Source of the DNA: Bacillus sp. es.034 | Lineage (GTDB): Bacteria > Bacillota > Bacilli > Bacillales > Bacillaceae_B | Assembly (NCBI RefSeq): GCF_002563655.1 | Contig: NZ_PDIY01000001.1 | Span: forward strand, 372,001 to 436,000 | Direction: 5' to 3' | Length of the DNA: 64,000 nt | Position numbers and translations under genes: made by a program | Notes under the pieces: generated by a model | What the model saw: only the letters and a program-made list of their open reading frames with translations | Database searches by the model: none | Told to the model about the DNA's origin: nothing | In this document: positions 55,465-64,000 of the stretch, piece after piece | Numbering within the stretch: position 1 is the first letter of the stretch | How the letters are laid out: each line of letters starts with the position of its first letter

Positions 55465-55506
55465 TAAAAAAGCCTGCCTTGAAATCATCCAAAGCAGGCT
55501 CTTTCC
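55465..55506. terminator. Bidirectional terminator
   Basis: AAAAAAGCCTGC pairs with GCAGGCTCTTT; separates the DUF899-VOC gene and the convergent MFS gene. Confidence 0.85.
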
Positions 55507-55509
55507 CAA

Positions 55510-57108
55510 TTATTCAGTTGCCGGTTTAAGGATTGTCTCTTCCTTCTCAGCTTCTTCCTGTAATTCTTTATCACGTTTAATCTTCCCGTTTCCGACCGAC
55601 AGGGCCACTCCCACGCCGATGGCAATGAAGATCAGGCCTGTTAAGAAGACGGTGGTGAATGCATCGGACCAGGCGGTTTCAATCGAAGCAATCACGATGC
55701 TTCCGATTTCTTTCGGTACTTCCAGTAATCCCGGGGTCACGAGGAGTCCGAATAGTGCATCCGTTTTTTCGCTTAACCCGCCAAGGATCTGAGCTGCAGC
55801 AGGATTATCCTGCTGTGCCGCTACATCCTTCATATTTTCCTGAAGGGATTGATTCATCACAGCATTTAGTACCGTGATCCCAATCGTCCCCCCGATGGAA
55901 CGGAAGAACGTTGCAGAGGATGTGACGGCTCCCAGTCTCGATTTAGGGAATTCATTTTGAACCGCGATCATAAGGGTCGGCATGACAAGACCCATTCCAA
56001 ATCCCATCACGATCATGTACATATACGCTGTATATTCCTTCGATTCAGGACCCATCGTACTCATCAAGAAGAATCCAACCACTGTGATCAGCATTCCTGC
56101 CGTCAGGACTGTACGATATCTCAGTCTTAATAATAATCTTCCGCCGATGATACTCGCCGTGATCAAAGCGATCATCATCGGTGTCATGGTAGATCCCGCT
56201 TGAGTAGGCGTCACCCCGAGGATCCCCTGCATGAACATCGGTACGAACATGATCGCACCGAACATTCCTAATCCGAGAAGGAACCCTAAAGCATTCGTTG
56301 TGGCAAATACCCGATTTTTAAACAGAGTTAAATCAAGGATTGGTTCCTTCGCTTTGTTTTCAATGAACCCGAAGACCAGAAGCAAGACGATGGATCCGCC
56401 AAATAGCATGAAGCTTGTTCCTGAAACCCACTCGAATTTATCCCCACCGAAATTCAGTCCGAGTAATAAGAGGATCAATGCCGGGATCAGGGTGATGATT
56501 CCCAGGTAATCAATGCTTACCTTATCCGTCGGGCGACCGACATTTTCATATTTCAAACCGATGAATAATAGAAGGGCTGATAATAATCCAAACGGTACGT
56601 TGATCAAGAATATCCAGTGCCAGCTGATTGTATCGACGATGAATCCGCCAATGAACGGTCCGATGACCGAGCTCAATCCGAATAAAGCCCCGAACACACC
56701 CTGCCATTTCGCACGCTGCTCAGCAGTGAAGATATCTCCAATGATGGTTTGGGATAAAGGCATGATCATACCTCCTCCGATTCCCTGAAGGCCCCGATAC
56801 AGGACAAGTTGCTCCATGGAATTGGCCGTGGCACATAACCCTGACCCGATAATAAAGATGATGACTCCGATCAAATACAATAATCGTCTGCCATATAAAT
56901 CCGATAATTTCCCCACGATCGGTGTTACCGTTGTGGAAGTGATTAAGTAAGCCGTGGTTACCCATGCAAAAATGGAAAACCCGTTCAATTCTGCAATGAT
57001 TGTCGGCATCGCGGTCCCGACCACCGTTTGTTCAAGGGCACTAAAGAACATCCCGATGATCAGACCGGTCAGAACCAAACGTTTATTTATCCCTGGTTGT
57101 ACTGACAT
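55510..57108 (-). CDS. MFS multidrug efflux transporter, DHA2 (EmrB/QacA) family
   Basis: The 532 aa integral membrane protein has about 14 hydrophobic segments. Early motifs are LEQTVVGTAMPTIIAELNG, KLSDLYGRRLLYLIGV (motif A) and RGLQGIGGGMIMPLSQTIIGDIF (motif C-like), typical of proton-driven drug exporters. The C-terminus is a charged cytoplasmic tail. It follows the MarR gene after 12 bp on the same strand, so the regulator probably controls it. Substrates are unknown. Confidence 0.92.
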   Translation of the reverse strand: MSVQPGINKRLVLTGLIIGMFFSALEQTVVGTAMPTIIAELNGFSIFAWVTTAYLITSTTVTPIVGKLSDLYGRRLLYLIGVIIFIIGSGLCATANSMEQLVLYRGLQGIGGGMIMPLSQTIIGDIFTAEQRAKWQGVFGALFGLSSVIGPFIGGFIVDTISWHWIFLINVPFGLLSALLLFIGLKYENVGRPTDKVSIDYLGIITLIPALILLLLGLNFGGDKFEWVSGTSFMLFGGSIVLLLVFGFIENKAKEPILDLTLFKNRVFATTNALGFLLGLGMFGAIMFVPMFMQGILGVTPTQAGSTMTPMMIALITASIIGGRLLLRLRYRTVLTAGMLITVVGFFLMSTMGPESKEYTAYMYMIVMGFGMGLVMPTLMIAVQNEFPKSRLGAVTSSATFFRSIGGTIGITVLNAVMNQSLQENMKDVAAQQDNPAAAQILGGLSEKTDALFGLLVTPGLLEVPKEIGSIVIASIETAWSDAFTTVFLTGLIFIAIGVGVALSVGNGKIKRDKELQEEAEKEETILKPATE

Positions 57109-57120
57109 ATATTTCTCTCC

Positions 57121-57582
57121 TTATTCTTCTGTATTGTTCTCAATAGCTGCAGCGAGCTTTTCGTAAATCGTTACAAGCTGATCGACATCGGCCTCATCCA
57201 GATAGGCGAGGTACCGGGAGAAGATTCCCCTCCTTACCTTTTTCGCCATCTCGAAAACCTCTCGTCCGCCTGTTGTAAGCTCTAACTTTACAATCCGGCG
57301 GTCATTCTCATCTCTCTGCCTCGAGACCAAATCATTCTTAAGCAGGCGATCGATCATGACGGTGATCGCACTTGGCTTTACATCTAACTTCTCAGCCAGC
57401 TCCGTCGATTTCATTTCTTCTGAAGTCGACAAAAGATAGAGTATGAAAAACTGAGGACCTGTTAAATTCATATCTTTCAATGCAACCGCCATTTCCTGCT
57501 GAATATGACGATTCGTTACGTGAAATGCTGTAAATAAGCGATCTATATATGAGTGCTGGATCTGTTCCAGGTCCAAGATCAT
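57121..57582 (-). CDS. MarR family transcriptional regulator
   Basis: The 153 aa winged-helix dimer protein: MNLTGPQFFILYLLSTSEEMKSTELAEKLDVKPSAITVMIDRLLKNDLVSRQRDENDRRIVKLELTTGG is the MarR DNA-binding domain with the DxR wing. It is first of a two-gene unit with the exporter; a strong dyad lies about 20 bp upstream. It is probably a local repressor relieved by an exporter substrate. Confidence 0.92.
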   Translation of the reverse strand: MILDLEQIQHSYIDRLFTAFHVTNRHIQQEMAVALKDMNLTGPQFFILYLLSTSEEMKSTELAEKLDVKPSAITVMIDRLLKNDLVSRQRDENDRRIVKLELTTGGREVFEMAKKVRRGIFSRYLAYLDEADVDQLVTIYEKLAAAIENNTEE

Positions 57583-57603
57583 CCCCCATTTCTATTCAAT
57601 CGT

Positions 57604-57630
57604 TTAATATTTAACCTGTTTAAATATTAA
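57604..57630. promoter_or_regulatory. MarR operator candidate
   Basis: TTAATATTTAA (57604-57614), CCTG, TTTAAATATTAA (57619-57630): a near-perfect dyad directly upstream of the marR-mfs operon, of the TTAA-rich form common for MarR proteins. Confidence 0.6.
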
Positions 57631-57821
57631 TCACCTTAGGTAAAAAAGTCAATCAATTTTTCTCCCCTATTTTATTAGCAAAAATATCAGAAAACACGCA
57701 TTATAAAAACTTTTATACGTAAATGCTTTCATAAGAATTTATCATTTACATGGGGTTATACACTCTTTATAATCGGGTTGATTGTTTTTCAAACTACCGT
57801 CATTCAAAAGGAGCATACTCC

Positions 57822-58667
57822 ATGATGAAACAAGTTCAATCATTATTAAACATATCTCTTGGTGCGTTTTTAATCGCATTGAATATACATTTTTTCCTTT
57901 CACCGAATAAAGTGGGCACAGGAGGGACGAGCGGGGCAGGCATCGTACTTTCTCAATTTATGGACCTGCCTGTAGGCGTCATCATGTTTACACTGGACAT
58001 GTTATTATTCATTCTCGGCCTCATATTGATCGGTCCGGGTTTCGGATTGAAATCCGTGTTCGCCAGTTTCTCCCTCAGTGGAATGGTTTGGGGATTGGAG
58101 GTATTCCATCCTCTTCAAAACCCGATCGGACATGACGTCCTGATTCAAATTGTCATCGGGACGCTGATCGGAGCTATCGGAGTCGCCATGATCTTTAATC
58201 AGGGCGCTTCCGCCGGCGGTACAGGGGTCCTGGCGAAAATCATCCACAAATTCACCGGACTGGAACTGGGACGGGCCGTTCTTGCTTCGGATGTTCTGAT
58301 TGTCCTTGCGTCTGCCTGGTTCTTCGGACTGCAGGTCGGACTATATGCATTTTTTGGTTTGTTGCTCAAGGGGCTGATGATCGACCGCACGCTTCAATTT
58401 TTCAATGAAAGCAAAGAAGTGGTCATCATCAGCGAACACAGCGAAGAAATCAAGGAGTACATCGTTGGTGACCTGGAAAGAGGAGCTACTGTCCATTCGG
58501 CCAAGGGTGCCTTTTCTGATGATCAGAAAGAAGTCATCACGACCATTGTCGGACGCAAGGACTTCTCCAAGTTGAAATCATATATTCAATGTACCGATGA
58601 GAAAGCATTCATTACGGTTCACAGCATGAACGAAATCTGGGGAAATAACTTTAAATCATTTGCTTAA
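57822..58667 (+). CDS. YitT family membrane protein (DUF161 plus DUF2179)
   Basis: The 281 aa product has about five to six membrane helices in the first 190 residues (LNISLGAFLIALNIHFFLSPNKVGTGGTSGAGIVLSQ marks the YitT repeat, with a second copy around FNQGASAGGTGVLAKIIHKFTG) and a soluble C-terminal DUF2179 domain (about 195-281). Bacillus have several such proteins; transport or anchoring is assumed but unproven. The start is ATG 57822, 8 nt after AAAAGGAG; the longer open frame lacks a start signal. Confidence 0.88.
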   Translation: MMKQVQSLLNISLGAFLIALNIHFFLSPNKVGTGGTSGAGIVLSQFMDLPVGVIMFTLDMLLFILGLILIGPGFGLKSVFASFSLSGMVWGLEVFHPLQNPIGHDVLIQIVIGTLIGAIGVAMIFNQGASAGGTGVLAKIIHKFTGLELGRAVLASDVLIVLASAWFFGLQVGLYAFFGLLLKGLMIDRTLQFFNESKEVVIISEHSEEIKEYIVGDLERGATVHSAKGAFSDDQKEVITTIVGRKDFSKLKSYIQCTDEKAFITVHSMNEIWGNNFKSFA

Positions 58668-58766
58668 ATGGGCTGATACTGAAATCAGGTGTCTTTTTCT
58701 AGAAGGCACCCGATTTTGGATCACCCTCTTTTTCATATATGATAGGAGAAGGAAATATTCGATTGA

Positions 58767-59468
58767 ATGGATGATACCGTGAAGAAAAGACAGACAACAG
58801 AACGAAAAGTATATAGCCATCTAAAAGACGCCTTATTGGCGAGGAAGATCGCACCCGGTACCCAGCTGGTCGAGCAAATCATCTCTCAGAAGATGGCTGT
58901 CAGCAGGACTCCTATCCGCCATGCGTTGAAACGGCTGGAAGCAGAGGGGCTGATTCAGATCATTCCGAACCGGGGCGCATTCGTCGTCCATCCTACCAGG
59001 GAGGAGATCATTTCTTTTTTTGAATTGAGGAAAGAAATCGAATTCCTGACTGTAAAGTACGGCCTGCCTAAAGTTAGAAAATCCGATATGTCCAAGCTCT
59101 ATTCGTTTCTTGAAGAGGAACAGGAAACGTATAGACAAAAGGATTTGTTAAAATACGTCGAGCTTAATAAGCAATTTCATTTGTTCCTGGCCGAAATAAG
59201 CGGGAATAAATTCCTGATTCGCTACATGGATGAAATGCTTACCCAGTCCAATGTCTATTTGTTTTTATTTGATGTGTTCTATCATGTGGAGCCCGGGGAA
59301 AACGTCCGCTTCCGGGAGCATGAGGAAATGGTAAAGGCTATCGAAAACAAGGATCAGCAGACTCTCCTGGAACTAATCGACCTTCATATGAAGCATAGTT
59401 TCGATGATCTCCGGTTAGAGGAAAATGGGTATTCTTCGTTGGAGTCCGTATTGGAAGAATCACTTTAA
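58767..59468 (+). CDS. GntR family regulator, FCD-domain (FadR-like) type
   Basis: The 233 aa product has an N-terminal winged helix (KVYSHLKDALLARKIAPGTQLVEQIISQKMAVSRTPIRHALKRLEAEGLIQIIPNRGAFVV) and a C-terminal FCD effector domain with metal-type histidines (LNKQFHLFLAEISGN, REHEEMVKAI, IDLHMKHSF). FCD regulators usually sense organic acids or acyl-CoA. The ribosome-binding site is weak: GGAGAAGGAA lies 14-20 nt before the ATG. The IS element begins 12 bp after its stop and cuts it from its likely terminator at 60863-60903. The regulated genes are not evident. Confidence 0.85.
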   Translation: MDDTVKKRQTTERKVYSHLKDALLARKIAPGTQLVEQIISQKMAVSRTPIRHALKRLEAEGLIQIIPNRGAFVVHPTREEIISFFELRKEIEFLTVKYGLPKVRKSDMSKLYSFLEEEQETYRQKDLLKYVELNKQFHLFLAEISGNKFLIRYMDEMLTQSNVYLFLFDVFYHVEPGENVRFREHEEMVKAIENKDQQTLLELIDLHMKHSFDDLRLEENGYSSLESVLEESL

Positions 59469-59480
59469 TAACGCAAAAAA

Positions 59481-60862
59481 GGGTTCAACGTCAAATGTTG
59501 GGGTGAAGTGATTGTTGCTTCACCCTTATCCAATATGTGAACCCAACCTTTTATACTTATGTGTTAATAATATTTTAGCTCGAAAACGCGTAAAGCTTCG
59601 AAATCCAAATGCGTTTCGCTTCATCACTTTCGTTAAGTTATTGATTCCCTCCAAAAAGCCATTGGAGTAGTTGTACATAAAGCTATTTAAGATTTCAATC
59701 TGCCAATTTTTTAAGGTTTGCGCTGCTTTTTGAAACTCTGGTATGCCAGCCTCATCAATAGCTTTGTAAAAGGAATATAAGTCATGTTTGGTTTGTTGGA
59801 TGTTCTCTTCTCCATTTTGTTTAGCCTCATCGAACCAGTGACAGAAGAGCTCTTTCAATTCATAAGCCTGCTTTAATTCAGGGGACATATCCAGGTACCG
59901 TTGAAGATACCATCGATTGTCCTCTGTTAACTTACAAGACTTTTTATAGAATACGTGGCGCATTTTTTTGCATTTCTTCCGATCGTAGTCATGCCAGCTG
60001 GATTGAACTCTTCTCCTTACGTTATCAAGAGCCCAATAAATATACCGAACAAAGTGAAACCTATCCGCCACAATAATAGGCTTCCCAAGTGCTTGCGTGA
60101 CAGCGGCTTTAAAAGATTGACTCATATCCATGACGACGACTTCTACCTGAGCGCCATACTTTCTAAGATAGTGCTTAATCGTGTTTTTGTACCGATTCGG
60201 AAGGATGTCGATGGGTTCTTTGGTGATGCCATTTGCGATGATGAGCTGGTACTTACCCTCTTTGGTATCGCCTTTGTATTCATCAATGGCAATGACCTTA
60301 GGCAATTCCTTCGCTTCCTCGTTAACCGTTTCCTTTGCCAATTGATCAAAGCGCCTGACGACCGTTGAAGAGGATGTTCCATACACCTCTGCCGTTTCCT
60401 TGAAGGTTTTGCCTTTAATACTACGAATTTTAACCGCTTGGTTCAGTTCGAGAGATAACCGTTGGTATCGTTTCACAAAGGGATTCTTTTCCGCAAACTT
60501 CTTCCCGCAAGGGCAAGCGTACCTTCTTCGTTTGTAAAAGATGAGTGTGTGTCTTTCAAACAGTTTTAAATGCTTAATTTTTTGTGTCCGATAGTCGTGA
60601 ATCTTATGGGTGGAAGTAGTACAAACCGGACATCTGTGAGCTGTAACTGGCATTTCTACATAAATACAAAGTCTCGCTTCCACTTCTTCCATTTTCGTAA
60701 CCAATGTATCTTCAAAACCCGGTAAAATTATGTTAGAATTCATTATGCACGTATCTCCAATCTATACTTGTTTCTCGACAACTCAAGTATAAAAGACTGG
60801 ATGATTACGTGCATTTTTTATGTTCAAATTGTGTAAGAACCCCAACAAATATTATAGAACCC
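59481..60862. mobile_element. ISL3-family insertion sequence, 1382 bp
   Basis: The left end GGGTTCAACGTCAAATGTTG (59481) and the inverted right end GGGTTCTATAATATTTGTTG (60862 inwards) share GGGTTC and TGTTGGGGT, 17 of 24 bases, as terminal inverted repeats. The element is flanked on both sides by AAAAAA (59475-59480 and 60863-60868). This family usually makes an 8 bp target duplication, so the A-run only partly shows it. It carries one intact transposase gene. Confidence 0.85.
59526..60743 (-). CDS. ISL3 family transposase
   Basis: The 405 aa transposase has N-terminal zinc-ribbon cysteines (CPVCTTSTHKIHDYR, ACPCGKKF), a helix-turn-helix (KTFKETAEVYGTSSSTVVRRF), and a DDE domain with Asp in VIAIDEYKGDTKEG, Asp in VVVMDMSQSFKAAV and Glu in NSFMYNYSNGFLEGINNLTK followed by KRNAFGFRSFTRFRAKIL. 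The gene is uninterrupted and the length is normal, so the element may still be active. Confidence 0.93.
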   Translation of the reverse strand: MNSNIILPGFEDTLVTKMEEVEARLCIYVEMPVTAHRCPVCTTSTHKIHDYRTQKIKHLKLFERHTLIFYKRRRYACPCGKKFAEKNPFVKRYQRLSLELNQAVKIRSIKGKTFKETAEVYGTSSSTVVRRFDQLAKETVNEEAKELPKVIAIDEYKGDTKEGKYQLIIANGITKEPIDILPNRYKNTIKHYLRKYGAQVEVVVMDMSQSFKAAVTQALGKPIIVADRFHFVRYIYWALDNVRRRVQSSWHDYDRKKCKKMRHVFYKKSCKLTEDNRWYLQRYLDMSPELKQAYELKELFCHWFDEAKQNGEENIQQTKHDLYSFYKAIDEAGIPEFQKAAQTLKNWQIEILNSFMYNYSNGFLEGINNLTKVMKRNAFGFRSFTRFRAKILLTHKYKRLGSHIG

Positions 60863-60903
60863 AAAAAAGCCGAATCCCGTTACTTGCGGGATTCGGCTTT
60901 TTT
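60863..60903. terminator. Bidirectional terminator next to the IS right end
   Basis: AAAAAAGCCGAATCCCG pairs with CGGGATTCGGCTTTTTT around a 7 nt loop. It ends the minus-strand ABC-F gene and was probably also the terminator of the GntR gene before the IS inserted in its A-run. Confidence 0.88.
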
Positions 60904-60905
60904 CA

Positions 60906-62462
60906 TTAGAACAATTTCGTTGTCCAGTCTTCACAGTTCCATACTTCCGTCGCTACATCCTGGTAGAAGTCAGGTTCGTGGCTGATTAAGAGCACGGTGC
61001 CTTTGTATTCCTTCAATGCCCGTTTCAACTCTTCCTTAGCCTCTACGTCCAAGTGATTGGTCGGTTCATCGAACACAAGGACGTTCGATTCTTTGTTCAT
61101 TAATTTGCATAGGCGCACCTTGGCTTTTTCCCCACCGCTCAGCACCTCTACCTTGCTTTCGATATGCTTCGTCGTCAATCCGCATTTGGCAAGGGCTGCA
61201 CGCACTTCTGCCTGATTCATGGAAGGAAACTCATTCCACACCTCTTCGATGCACGTGTTATTATTCTTTGATTTGATTTCCTGCTCGAAATAACCGATAT
61301 GAAGATAGTCCCCGAGTTCCACTGAACCGGAGATCGGTTTGATTTCCCCGAGGATGCTCCGTAATAGAGTCGTCTTCCCGATTCCGTTGGCTCCTGATAG
61401 AGCAATCTTCTGACCACGCTCCATCTTGAGGTTGAGAGGCCTTGATAACGGTTCATCATACCCGATCACAAGATCCTTCGTTTCAAAGATGACCCGGCCG
61501 GCGGTCCTCGCTAGTTTAAAGTTGAATTCCGGCTTCGGCTTTTCTGCAGACAGCTCGATCATATCCATCTTATCAAGCTTCTTCTGACGGGACATGGCCA
61601 TGTTACGGGTGGATACGCGGGCCTTATTACGGGCCACGAAATCCTTCAACTCCGAGATTTCCTGCTGCTGCCTCTTGAACGCTGACTCTAACTGCTGCTT
61701 CTTCATTTCGTGAACACGCTTGAATTCGTGATAGTCTCCCGCATAGCGATTCAACTCTTGATTTTCCATATGGTAGATCAGATTGATGACACTATTTAAG
61801 AACGGGATATCATGAGAGATCAGGATAAAGGCATTTTCATATTCCTGAAGATAGCGTCTCAACCAGTTGATATGCTGCTCATCAAGATAGTTGGTAGGCT
61901 CATCGAGTAACAGGATGTCCGGCTTTTCAAGTAAAAGCTTTGCCAGCAATACCTTCGTCCGCTGTCCCCCGCTTAAATCGTGGACATCCTTATCCAATCC
62001 GATATCATCCAATCCAAGTCCACGGCCGATTTCTTCCACCTTGGCATCAATGATGTAGAAATCATTATTTGTCAGGGCATCCTGAAGGGTCCCGGTTTCC
62101 TCGAGCAATCCTTCCAGTTCTTCAGGAGTGGCGTCCCCCATCTTGGCAAACAGCTCATTCATTTCTGTTTCCATATCAAAGAGGTATTGAAAGGCCGTCT
62201 TCAACACGTCCCGGATCGTCATCCCCTGCTTCAGCTTCGCATGCTGATCCAGATACCCGATGCGGATCCTCTTCGCCCATTCGACTTTTCCTTCATCCGG
62301 CTCAAGCTTTCCTGTAATGATATTCATAAATGTAGACTTTCCTTCCCCGTTGGCACCGATCAAGCCGATATGCTCACCCTTCAACAACCGGAAAGAGACG
62401 TCATTAAAAATCGCACGGTCGCCGAAACCGTGAGTTAAATTTTTGACTGTTAATAAACTCAT
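60906..62462 (-). CDS. ABC-F family ATPase, YkpA/YbiT-like
   Basis: The soluble twin-ATPase of 518 aa has Walker A GANGEGKST and GANGIGKTT, signatures LSGGQRTKVLLAKLLL and LSGGEKAKVRLCKLM, Walker B DILLLDEPTNYLD and VLVFDEPTNHLD, and the ABC-F linker (about 240-300, basic and helical, KRVHEMKKQQLESAFKRQQQEISEL) between the two domains. No membrane helices. ABC-F proteins act on the ribosome (translation factors such as EttA/YbiT, or antibiotic protection). The length and lack of a C-terminal extension suit the housekeeping YkpA/YbiT group; no resistance context is seen. Confidence 0.9.
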   Translation of the reverse strand: MSLLTVKNLTHGFGDRAIFNDVSFRLLKGEHIGLIGANGEGKSTFMNIITGKLEPDEGKVEWAKRIRIGYLDQHAKLKQGMTIRDVLKTAFQYLFDMETEMNELFAKMGDATPEELEGLLEETGTLQDALTNNDFYIIDAKVEEIGRGLGLDDIGLDKDVHDLSGGQRTKVLLAKLLLEKPDILLLDEPTNYLDEQHINWLRRYLQEYENAFILISHDIPFLNSVINLIYHMENQELNRYAGDYHEFKRVHEMKKQQLESAFKRQQQEISELKDFVARNKARVSTRNMAMSRQKKLDKMDMIELSAEKPKPEFNFKLARTAGRVIFETKDLVIGYDEPLSRPLNLKMERGQKIALSGANGIGKTTLLRSILGEIKPISGSVELGDYLHIGYFEQEIKSKNNNTCIEEVWNEFPSMNQAEVRAALAKCGLTTKHIESKVEVLSGGEKAKVRLCKLMNKESNVLVFDEPTNHLDVEAKEELKRALKEYKGTVLLISHEPDFYQDVATEVWNCEDWTTKLF

Positions 62463-62567
62463 GTCGTAAACACCTTTTCTTTCTATACTAAAATTCGCTC
62501 TCTCTATTATAAGGGTCCTTTTGCTTAGAAGATAGGGGGAAATGAGCTGGTGTTTTTTTACTTCCCT

Positions 62568-63683
62568 TTACCCGATTGCCCCCGCAACGTCATAATCCGC
62601 GGGATCGAGATCAGTCGATTCACCCATCACCAATTTGGCAAGCTCCGATCCAAGGTATGGACCAACCGTCAAACCCGATGCCCCAAGACCATTTGCCACC
62701 CAGACATCATCAAGCCCCGGCATCGCTCCGAAAACCGGAAGGAATCCAGGAGTGAACGGTCGGAACCCCACTCTTGTCTCTACTACTGTTCCATCGCTGA
62801 TTCCCGGTGCAACGTCCATTGCTTTATGAAGAATTTCATGCAGCCCTCCAGCGGTTACCCGTTGATCAAAACCAACATCATTTTCATGAGTGGCCCCTGC
62901 CACGACTTTTCCCTCTGGGAAGGCAAGGAGGTATTGATCATTTGGGGGCATGACGACGGGCCATTCCCCCGTCTCTCCCCCTCCCATTTCCAGATGGAGG
63001 ATTTGTGCTTTCTGGGAGGTTACAAGAAAGTCTATTCCGAGAGGCTGAAAGAGTTCCTTCGCCCAGGCGCCGGCTGTAACGATCACCCCGTCCGCCTGAA
63101 GCATTTCATCCGCTATTTTGACGCCAGTGATCCGGTTTTTTTCGTGTAACAATCCGGCATCCCCTTGTCGGAATGATGCCCCATACTTTTTAGCCCCGTT
63201 CAAGAGTGCATCCCGCAGTGCCCTGCCATCTACCCGGGCAGCGCCACTTACGTGTACAGCCTGGAACTCTTCTGATAGCAACGGAAAGCGCTGACTTGTT
63301 TCTTCTGAAGTCAGAAGCGTCAGCTCACCGATTTCCGGAGCTTCCTCCCTGCGTTTCTCCGCTCTTTCCATCATTTTATGGAGTTTATGCACCTCCGTGT
63401 GGAGACTGATAGCCCCCACACGTTTATAACCTGTTTCAGTCTCGCCGTCTGCTTCAAGCTGTTCGATGATGCTCGGATAATAATTCGCCCCACCCTTTGC
63501 CAAGCGATACCACACTTTATTCCTGCGCTGTGACAGCCATGGACAGACGATTCCTGCCGCTGCATCCGTTGCCTGTCCAGCGTCCTTCCGGTCAATAATC
63601 GTGACATCCGCTCCTGCCTTCGCCAGATGATACGCCGTGGAAGCCCCGAGAATACCTGCCCCAATGATCATATATGATTTCAT
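62568..63683 (-). CDS. FAD-dependent oxidoreductase, DadA/glycine-oxidase type (YurR-like)
   Basis: The 371 aa flavoprotein has the FAD site MIIGAGILGASTAYHLAKAGADVTIIDR at the N-terminus, a VDGRALRDALLNGAKKYGA segment, DGVIVTAGAWAKELFQPLG and the C-terminal GFRPFTPGFLPVFG plus VANGLGASGLTVGPYLG typical of the DAO family. It probably oxidises a D-amino acid, glycine or another secondary amine. The start is ATG 63683 after AAAGGTG; the longer open frame has no start signal. It resembles B. subtilis YurR. Monocistronic. Confidence 0.87.
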   Translation of the reverse strand: MKSYMIIGAGILGASTAYHLAKAGADVTIIDRKDAGQATDAAAGIVCPWLSQRRNKVWYRLAKGGANYYPSIIEQLEADGETETGYKRVGAISLHTEVHKLHKMMERAEKRREEAPEIGELTLLTSEETSQRFPLLSEEFQAVHVSGAARVDGRALRDALLNGAKKYGASFRQGDAGLLHEKNRITGVKIADEMLQADGVIVTAGAWAKELFQPLGIDFLVTSQKAQILHLEMGGGETGEWPVVMPPNDQYLLAFPEGKVVAGATHENDVGFDQRVTAGGLHEILHKAMDVAPGISDGTVVETRVGFRPFTPGFLPVFGAMPGLDDVWVANGLGASGLTVGPYLGSELAKLVMGESTDLDPADYDVAGAIG

Positions 63684-64000
63684 GCAAAACACCTTTTCAG
63701 TCCATTTTTTCTTTATTTTACTTGAGAAGAAGGGCGAACTCAATGGCTGCACGTTTTAGTGGGCGGGAATCCGCTTGTACCTGGTACAAGTTGCCCTTTT
63801 TGTACCAGGTACACAATCATCACCACACCGTACCAAACCAAAAACCACCATCAATTCCAGACAATTCTCACTACTTTTCCCGAAATAGATTGACAAGTCG
63901 TTTTGATTCATGATAAAAATTGTATAACCTAATATTGAATAAGCTTTGAAGGAAACCAGTAGCGAACATTTCCCTGTTTAAGAGAGCCGGTGGTTGGTGT
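63684..64000. other. Intergenic window edge with a paired palindrome
   Basis: TGTACCTGGTACAA (63776-63789) and TTGTACCAGGTACA (63800-63813) are exact inverted complements 10 bp apart, and each is also nearly palindromic in itself, so one 38 bp hairpin or two small ones can form. The rest is AT-rich without a supported gene. Confidence 0.45.

Overview
The window reads as chromosome of an aerobic, spore-forming-type Bacillaceae (Bacillus/Rossellomorea-like). The evidence is strong AGGAGG ribosome-binding sites with frequent GTG/TTG starts, a leucine T-box leader before an ilv-leu operon, a KinE-like orphan kinase, and close relatives of B. subtilis YfmL, YjcD, YitT, YkpA and YurR. The genus cannot be fixed from the sequence alone. 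No rRNA, tRNA, CRISPR array or prophage was seen; one ISL3-family insertion sequence is present.

Layout. 0-9.5 kb holds a 46-codon membrane microprotein, a UvrD/YjcD-like helicase, an 0.85 kb gene-free stretch with a hairpin repeat and a tandem candidate structured RNA, an acetyltransferase, an amidohydrolase, a DEAD-box helicase, a PAS sensor kinase and a double AbrB-like protein. 9.5-12.8 kb is hom-thrC-thrB. 13.0-25.1 kb is a branched-chain amino acid block in the order ilvE-ilvD-[T-box]-ilvB-ilvN-ilvC-leuA-leuB-leuC-leuD-ilvA, all on the minus strand. 25.6-30.7 kb is tyrosine catabolism through homogentisate (hppD, aminotransferase, flavin reductase, FAA hydrolase, hmgA). 30.8-37.2 kb encodes a thioesterase, a phenylalanine dehydrogenase and a complete E1alpha/E1beta/E2/E3 2-oxoacid dehydrogenase. 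37.4-40.2 kb is a TrpXYZ-type ABC importer. 43.3-54.2 kb is the phenylacetate (paa) cluster with its repressor PaaX. 54.5-64 kb is mixed: a DUF899-VOC fusion, a MarR/MFS efflux pair, YitT, a GntR regulator, the insertion sequence, an ABC-F protein and a D-amino-acid/glycine-oxidase-like flavoprotein.

How it fits together. The 25-54 kb block looks like an aromatic amino acid catabolic island. Tyrosine would go by aminotransferase, HppD and homogentisate dioxygenase to fumarate/acetoacetate-type products. Phenylalanine would go by phenylalanine dehydrogenase to phenylpyruvate, then (inferred) by the adjacent 2-oxoacid dehydrogenase to phenylacetyl-CoA, which enters the PaaABC(D) epoxidase and PaaG/F/H/J beta-oxidation-like steps. 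A shared operator-like motif (AACGTTAATTnnACGTT type) lies 40-80 bp upstream of paaX, paaK, the thioesterase-PheDH operon and the ABC importer, which suggests that PaaX controls all four.

The two most unusual signals are not genes. The 12-base word GGTCCGTCCCTC occurs 8 times exactly (11 times as its 11-mer), as inverted pairs in terminators and singly inside genes in all reading frames, a pattern that resembles DNA-uptake sequences. A tandem pair of about 120 nt RNA-like units at 3.6-3.84 kb has compensatory stem changes around an invariant loop.
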